Assembly: GCF_008764245.1 (NCBI RefSeq)
Contig: NZ_VTQV01000037.1
Span: 1 to 43,014, forward strand
Length of the DNA: 43,014 nucleotides
From: Bacillus subtilis
GTDB lineage: Bacteria > Bacillota > Bacilli > Bacillales > Bacillaceae_C
Direction of reading: 5' to 3'
A program made the position numbers and the translations under genes. Position 1 is the stretch's first letter; every line of letters begins with the position of its first letter. Of the stretch, positions 40,454 through 43,014 are shown piece after piece. Under the pieces are notes generated by a model. The model did no database searches and had not been told where the DNA came from. It saw only the letters and a list, made by a program, of their open reading frames with translations.

Positions 40454-41572
40454 ATGAAAATAGCTCTTTGGATCATTGGTAGTGTTGTGGTTGTATTTGG
40501 AGTCGTGATTGGGGTGGGCATTTGGCTATTTCAAAAAGAAATCGGAAGAGAAGACCCTGAATATATTGTCGAATTTTTAAAAGAAAAAGCGGACAAAGGG
40601 AATGTAGCGCTGACCATTCATTACAATCAAGAAAGCTGGGTGCGAGTGAATGAAAATCAAGCACTTCCACTTGCGAGTACCGTTAAGACGATCATTGCCA
40701 TTGAATATGCCAAACAGGCAGCGGCTGGACAAATTGATCCTGAACAAGCCGTTTCTTTTGAAGATTTGGAGAAATTTTACATACCGAAAACAGATGGCGG
40801 TGCACATGAAGCTTGGCTAAAGGAAGTAAAAGGAGACCAAACGGGAGAGGTTCCCTTAAGTGAAGTAGCCAAAGGGATGATTGTCTACAGTTCTAATGCG
40901 AACACGGAATATCTTATTCACTTGTTAGGCTTAGAAAAGATAAACCAAAATCTTGATGAGATGCAGCTTTCCGCTCATGAGCCTCTTTATCCTTTCGTTA
41001 GTGCCTTAGCGCTTCCGAAGCAAATGATTCAAGCGGAAGGAACGAAAAAGGAAGCTCTTGCTCAGCTGAAAAAGATGGATATGGCAGAATATAGGGAACG
41101 GGCCCTGAAAACACATAAAGAATGGCTACACCAACCATTAGATGCTCAAGGAAAAAAGCAACTCATGAAGGATTTAAATATGGATTTCCAAAAAGTTTGG
41201 TCAGATCGTTTGCCACGAGCGACAACCGATGAGTATGTTGCCATCATGGAGAAACTGAACAACAAAACGTATTTCGATGACAGTGTGTATACCTATCTCG
41301 ATCCTGTCATGGAAGGGTTAATGGAAAATCCGCAAAATCAAGAATGGCTGGCCCATGCCGGACAAAAAGGTGGATCTACTGCCTTTGTTTTCACAATGGC
41401 CATGTACGCAACAGATCAGCACGGAAATCAAACAGAATTAGCCTTTTTCGCTAATAACTTAAGTACAATGGAGCAAGCTAAGCTATCTAAAAATATGAAC
41501 GCTTTTCAGTTAAAGTTCCTAACAGATGAAGAATTCCGAGAAAAAGTGAAAAGCGAATTGTCAACACTTTAA
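40454..41572 (+). CDS. Serine hydrolase of the class A beta-lactamase fold, membrane-anchored
   Basis: This 372-residue protein has an N-terminal helix (about 4-25) and an extracellular beta-lactamase-like domain. The S-x-x-K motif is Ser75-T-V-Lys78 (LASTVKTI), the S-x-N motif is Ser146-S-Asn148 (VYSSNANTE), and the K-T/S-G motif is K-G-G-S (GQKGGSTAF, about 310). An insertion of about 100 residues lies between the second and third motifs, and the E-x-x-x-N omega-loop of true beta-lactamases is not evident. A peptidase or esterase is as likely as a beta-lactamase. ATG at 40454 has TAGGAGG 6 bases upstream. Confidence 0.84.
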   Translation: MKIALWIIGSVVVVFGVVIGVGIWLFQKEIGREDPEYIVEFLKEKADKGNVALTIHYNQESWVRVNENQALPLASTVKTIIAIEYAKQAAAGQIDPEQAVSFEDLEKFYIPKTDGGAHEAWLKEVKGDQTGEVPLSEVAKGMIVYSSNANTEYLIHLLGLEKINQNLDEMQLSAHEPLYPFVSALALPKQMIQAEGTKKEALAQLKKMDMAEYRERALKTHKEWLHQPLDAQGKKQLMKDLNMDFQKVWSDRLPRATTDEYVAIMEKLNNKTYFDDSVYTYLDPVMEGLMENPQNQEWLAHAGQKGGSTAFVFTMAMYATDQHGNQTELAFFANNLSTMEQAKLSKNMNAFQLKFLTDEEFREKVKSELSTL

Positions 41573-41589
41573 AAGTGTAAGGAATACCG

Positions 41590-41626
41590 ATAGCCGACCC
41601 GTTATTTAAAGGGGAGGCTATTTTTT
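41590..41626 (+). terminator. Terminator after the serine hydrolase gene
   Basis: ATAGCC (41590-41595) pairs with GGCTAT (41616-41621), with an inner CCC/GGG pairing, followed by six T (41621-41626). Confidence 0.85.
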
Positions 41627-41638
41627 GTTCAGCCTTGT

Positions 41639-42061
41639 TCAAATATATGTAATAGTAGCCCCTTGTTGTTGCTTATATTTTTCCTGAATCTCTTGTAATC
41701 GCCGTTTTTTTTCAAGTGTTTCTTCATTCCATTCCTGCGTATTCAAGTGCTCTTCATTTTGAAACCAATCTGGCAATTTTTCTGACCGAATGATTTTTCT
41801 CTTTAACTTAGTTGGAATAGATTTCTGATTGGTTAATAAGATTTTATACGCATATTTCCACGCAAAGATTGCACGCTCTGCGGTGGCTTCTATGGCTTGT
41901 AAAATTTGCTCTAAAGAAAAAGTTTTGCAAGCATGGGTTAATTCTTCTTTTTGCGATAAGTGAAGGGGGAAAAATTTCAATTTCTTTAATTGTTTCTCAA
42001 CGATGGTTATTTTTTCTTGGACGTCTTCGGCTTCGTCAATCTGTGGTTTCTCCTTTATCTT
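41639..42061 (-). pseudogene. C-terminal half of a replication-type protein, separated by an in-frame TAG
   Basis: Directly after the TAG of the 42062-42373 frame, and in the same frame, coding sequence continues for about 140 codons. It runs KIKEKPQIDEAEDVQEK, then KKLKFFPLHLSQKEELTHAC and ILQAIEATAERAIFAWKYAY, to the stop at 41639. TTG at 41980 could start a 113-residue product but has no good ribosome site; an AAAGGAG lies before an ATT codon upstream. The simplest view is that the TAG is a nonsense mutation that split one protein of about 244 residues. Confidence 0.55.
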
Positions 42062-42373
42062 CTATTCTTGTGCAAAACAATGGTCTCCCTCTTCACTAAG
42101 GGCATACCAATTCGTGCGATCATAACGATGTTTTCCGTGTTGTTCTATTCGAATCAAGCCTTGTTTTTTCAGAGAAGAAAATGTTCGTTTAATCGTGGCG
42201 ATCGACCAAAATGGAAAATCCTCTTGCCATGTTTCATACGTACGCTCGATCCACATCCGTCCGTTCAAAGGTGCTCCTGCTTTTTCAACCTGTTCGTAAA
42301 GCTTCTCCAACACCATACTTTCGTTCAATCCAATCGTTTGTGCTAACTCTTTTCTAAATGTGATTTTCTCCAT
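42062..42373 (-). CDS. Winged-helix protein, N-terminal half of a replication-initiation-like protein
   Basis: This 103-residue product opens MEKITFRKELAQTIGLNESM and has a winged-helix segment with WQEDFPFWSIATIKRTFSSL and KKQGLIRIEQH. This resembles the N-terminal domain of DnaD- or plasmid/phage-type replication proteins, which bind origin DNA. AGGAGGG lies 7 bases before the ATG, a strong site. The frame ends at TAG (42064-42062) but continues with the 41639-42061 half, so the gene is either truncated or read through. No origin-like repeats were found near it. Confidence 0.65.
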   Translation of the reverse strand: MEKITFRKELAQTIGLNESMVLEKLYEQVEKAGAPLNGRMWIERTYETWQEDFPFWSIATIKRTFSSLKKQGLIRIEQHGKHRYDRTNWYALSEEGDHCFAQE

Positions 42374-42395
42374 TTTGCATCCCTCCTACCCCTCA

Positions 42396-42700
42396 TATAG
42401 ATCCGATAGACTCAAAAGGACACCCTTATATAAATTATTTTTTTATGTTTTTATAAAGCTTTTTAAAATCAAGTACTAAAAGAAGAGGGCAAAGTGATCT
42501 GATCTAGTGGGGGCGGGGCTTATTGTCCGAGCAACTCAAATTGATTTTATCGTGAGATACAAGTGGTTCAGAACGAAAATGTCCTTAGCGCAAAGTTTTA
42601 CTTAGGCCATTGTTTTTCACTCTGAATACATTTTTGTTTACGCCAATAAAAATTTTTAAAAACTGGGTATCCTTTTTTTCGGTGCTTCTCTATATAGAAG
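42396..42700. other. Gap between the winged-helix gene and the DUF1659 gene
   Basis: No gene is seen on either strand. The sequence is AT-rich with a T-rich stretch near 42450 and a GC block (GGGGGCGGGGC) near 42510. CTTCTCTATATAGAAG near 42685 is a weak inverted repeat before the DUF1659 ribosome site. Confidence 0.4.
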
Positions 42701-42718
42701 GTGAAAGGGGGCGAGAAC

Positions 42719-42937
42719 ATGGCACAGGAAATTTTAGAAGCGTCAAAAATGAAGCTTGTGTTTGATTACGGGTTAGATGAGGACAATAAGCCCATCTATA
42801 AAACAAAGACATTCAATCGTATCCGTCTGCAAGCTTCTGCTGATCAGCTCTATCAAGCTGCGGATGCAATTGGGTCCTTATCAGTCCAGCCGCTCTGGAA
42901 CATCGAGCGAAATGATACGTACCAAATCGGTGAGTAA
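42719..42937 (+). CDS. DUF1659 family small protein
   Basis: This 72-residue protein matches the short DUF1659 pattern: VFDYGLDEDNKPIYKTKTFN followed by ADQLYQAADAIGSLS. Function unknown. In Bacillus the gene usually precedes a DUF2922 gene and a YvrJ-type gene; here no DUF2922 start is visible before the window ends at 43014, only a hairpin. ATG at 42719 has GGGGG about 7 bases upstream; the in-frame GTG at 42701 lies before it. Confidence 0.85.
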   Translation: MAQEILEASKMKLVFDYGLDEDNKPIYKTKTFNRIRLQASADQLYQAADAIGSLSVQPLWNIERNDTYQIGE

Positions 42938-42942
42938 TTTTG

Positions 42943-42964
42943 TTTTGACAGGGTAGTGTCAAAA
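42943..42964. promoter_or_regulatory. Inverted repeat overlapping a TTGACA box
   Basis: TTTTGACA (42943-42950) is the exact reverse complement of TGTCAAAA (42957-42964). TTGACA could be a -35 with a weak -10 (TATGAA, 18 bases on), so this may be an operator-promoter for a gene right of the window, or a poor terminator. Confidence 0.35.
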
Positions 42965-43014
42965 ATTCTATGAAAACAAAAGCCTAAAAGTAGCTCTAAG
43001 GTCTAAATGTGGTG

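Noticed and set aside
41980-42061. ATT start with ribosome site for the C-terminal half of the replication-type gene
   Set aside because: AAAGGAG lies 9 bases before an ATT codon, but ATT starts are very rare; a nonsense mutation is simpler.

Overview
The window looks like chromosomal DNA of a low-GC Bacillaceae (Bacillus or a close relative). The basis is strong AGGAGG-type ribosome sites with frequent GTG and TTG starts, and recognisable Bacillus families: FosB, FabHB, YdhK, YtaF-type, LCP, CD3324-type and DUF1659. No rRNA, tRNA, CRISPR array, intact insertion sequence or integrase was found. Genus and species cannot be fixed from the sequence alone.

Layout. 0-5.3 kb: housekeeping-type genes (ABC-F ATPase, YdhK-like lipoprotein, FabHB with a probable FapR operator, a YvbK-like acetyltransferase, a CD3324-family regulator). 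5.4-16.7 kb: a run of small plus-strand genes for drug- and metabolite-modifying enzymes, each with its own ribosome site. It holds FosB, a low-molecular-weight phosphatase, VOC proteins, nucleotidyltransferases, HIT, Nudix, HAD, GNATs and a 2H phosphoesterase. Eroded genes are mixed in: a nonsense-mutated nucleotidyltransferase, an aminoglycoside-phosphotransferase stub, a GNAT stub and an IS1595-like transposase stub. 17.1-20.8 kb: a minus-strand two-gene operon, a CBM9-like protein translationally coupled to a large transglutaminase-like protein. 21.3-31 kb: a second accessory run (S51 peptidase-like, GNATs, ASCH, methyltransferases, an orphan SUKH protein). Inside it is a small regulated locus: YtaF/MntP-like membrane protein, an XRE-DUF1232 regulator and an LCP ligase. 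32.2-36.8 kb: VanZ-like protein, an Asp-box protein, a frameshifted membrane gene, an Rpn/PD-(D/E)XK protein and a P-loop kinase-like protein. 37-43 kb: a hypothetical gene, AbrB-type membrane protein, DUF2935, beta-lactamase-like serine hydrolase, a replication-type winged-helix gene split by an in-frame amber codon, and DUF1659.

The most interesting signals are not protein genes. (1) An element of about 160 bp occurs twice (4660-4824 and 36868-37024). It has an extended Shine-Dalgarno, an identical 10-codon micro-ORF, an invariant hairpin and a terminator whose stem covaries. (2) A family of folded intergenic repeats (1-72, 23633-23725, 26336-26536, 27795-28085) keeps AGGAY hairpin loops while the stems change in a compensatory way. 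(3) Two near-identical 19-bp palindromes lie in front of the YtaF-like gene and over the -35 box of the XRE-DUF1232/LCP operon, which suggests a small autoregulated regulon. All three are inferences from one sequence.
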